NCBI RefSeq assembly: GCF_963662255.1
Contig: NC_085047.1
Span: 45,911,006 to 45,975,005, forward strand
From: Cinclus cinclus
Taxonomy: Eukaryota > Chordata > Aves > Passeriformes > Cinclidae
Length of the DNA: 64,000 nt
Direction of reading: 5' to 3'
The notes under the pieces were generated by a model, which saw only the letters and a program-made list of their open reading frames with translations, was not told the DNA's origin and ran no database searches. Numbering within the stretch: position 1 is the stretch's first letter; the number at the start of each line of letters is the position of its first letter. The position numbers and the translations under genes are program-made. This document shows positions 63,798 through 64,000 of this stretch, piece by piece.

Positions 63798-64000
63798 GCA
63801 GCCGCGCGTCCCTGAGCCCGCAGCGCCGCGGGGAGCGCGCTCCCCTCGGGCACTGACCACAGGAAAAACAGCCAGAGAAAGCACGGACGGTGCCGGGGCC
63901 GGTAGCAGTCCTTAAGGAAGGGAGTCGGGGTCTGTACGTGGGGTGGACTGCACGGAGTGCTTGTGGAGATAATTGCAGTAAGGGGGAATCGTCCTCTTGA
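63798..64000. other. end of CpG island, unresolved
   Basis: GC-rich to about 63910 (CGCAGCGCCGCGGGGAGCGCGC), then composition falls. It could contain the end of a first exon or start of a first intron, but no splice donor is convincing enough to call. Confidence 0.45.

Larger units (their letters stand above)
63410..63915. promoter_or_regulatory. CpG-island promoter, probably TATA-less
   Basis: GC content and CpG density rise abruptly here. In order it contains the 62-bp repeat, overlapping GC boxes, an inverted CCAAT box, CGCGCC/E2F-like words, a YY1 motif and then a pentamer array. No TATA box is seen. This arrangement is typical of a broadly active vertebrate promoter, possibly bidirectional. 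A first exon is probably close to 63620-63910, but I cannot place a start site, splice donor or start codon with confidence, nor name the gene. Long open frames here reflect lack of stops in GC-rich repeats. Confidence 0.75.

Noticed and set aside
63350..63915. Several long open frames on both strands rich in Cys, Ala and Val or in Ser, Thr and His
   Set aside because: They are produced by the stop-free GTGCN pentamer array and the GC-rich 62-bp repeat, which are open in all frames. No single frame is favoured.

Overview
The window looks like bird nuclear DNA. The strongest evidence is at least nine truncated copies of CR1, the dominant LINE of birds and reptiles, ending in ATTCTRTG-type tails. 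There are also three solo LTRs resembling avian ERVL-type endogenous retroviruses. The LTR families look neoavian to me, but I recognise them from memory, cannot name the species, and ran no search. Most of the window is AT-rich, CpG-poor, non-coding sequence with short scattered open frames, as in an intergenic desert or a very long intron. I found no convincing protein-coding exon, tRNA, rRNA or CRISPR array.

Positions 1-49,000 hold mainly old CR1 fragments: 402-661, 2417-3130, 12843-13018, 14251-14395, 21150-21295 with a likely second piece to about 21500, 34322-34362, 39892-40071 and 48641-49032. They lie in both orientations. There is also a doubtful LTR tail around 10480-10645, several AT-rich or simple repeats, and one compact G-quadruplex motif at 36811-36831.

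Positions 49,000-60,300 are richer in retroelements. A minus-strand solo LTR lies at 49281-49842. A pure GGGAGA hexamer array lies at 51761-51845. A well-preserved, CpG-rich solo LTR at 53450-54147 is flanked by a perfect 5-bp target-site duplication. A CR1 copy at 59572-60293 keeps a recognisable C-terminal piece of the ORF2 reverse-transcriptase protein, broken by stops.

Positions 60,300-64,000 are the regulatory-looking end. A small CpG-rich patch at 60340-60560 carries a near-consensus CTCF motif. An 18-bp homeodomain-type palindrome follows at 60913-60930. A second LTR of the 49281 family (62808-63409) directly abuts a strong CpG island. That island holds a 62-bp tandem duplication, overlapping GC boxes, an inverted CCAAT box and a YY1 motif, then a 140-bp GTGCN pentamer array. 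This is most simply the TATA-less promoter of a broadly expressed gene whose body lies outside the window, or runs leftward through introns I cannot see. I could not identify that gene.

I found no previously undescribed biological system. The items most worth checking are the promoter block at 63408-63800 and the CTCF-bearing CpG patch.
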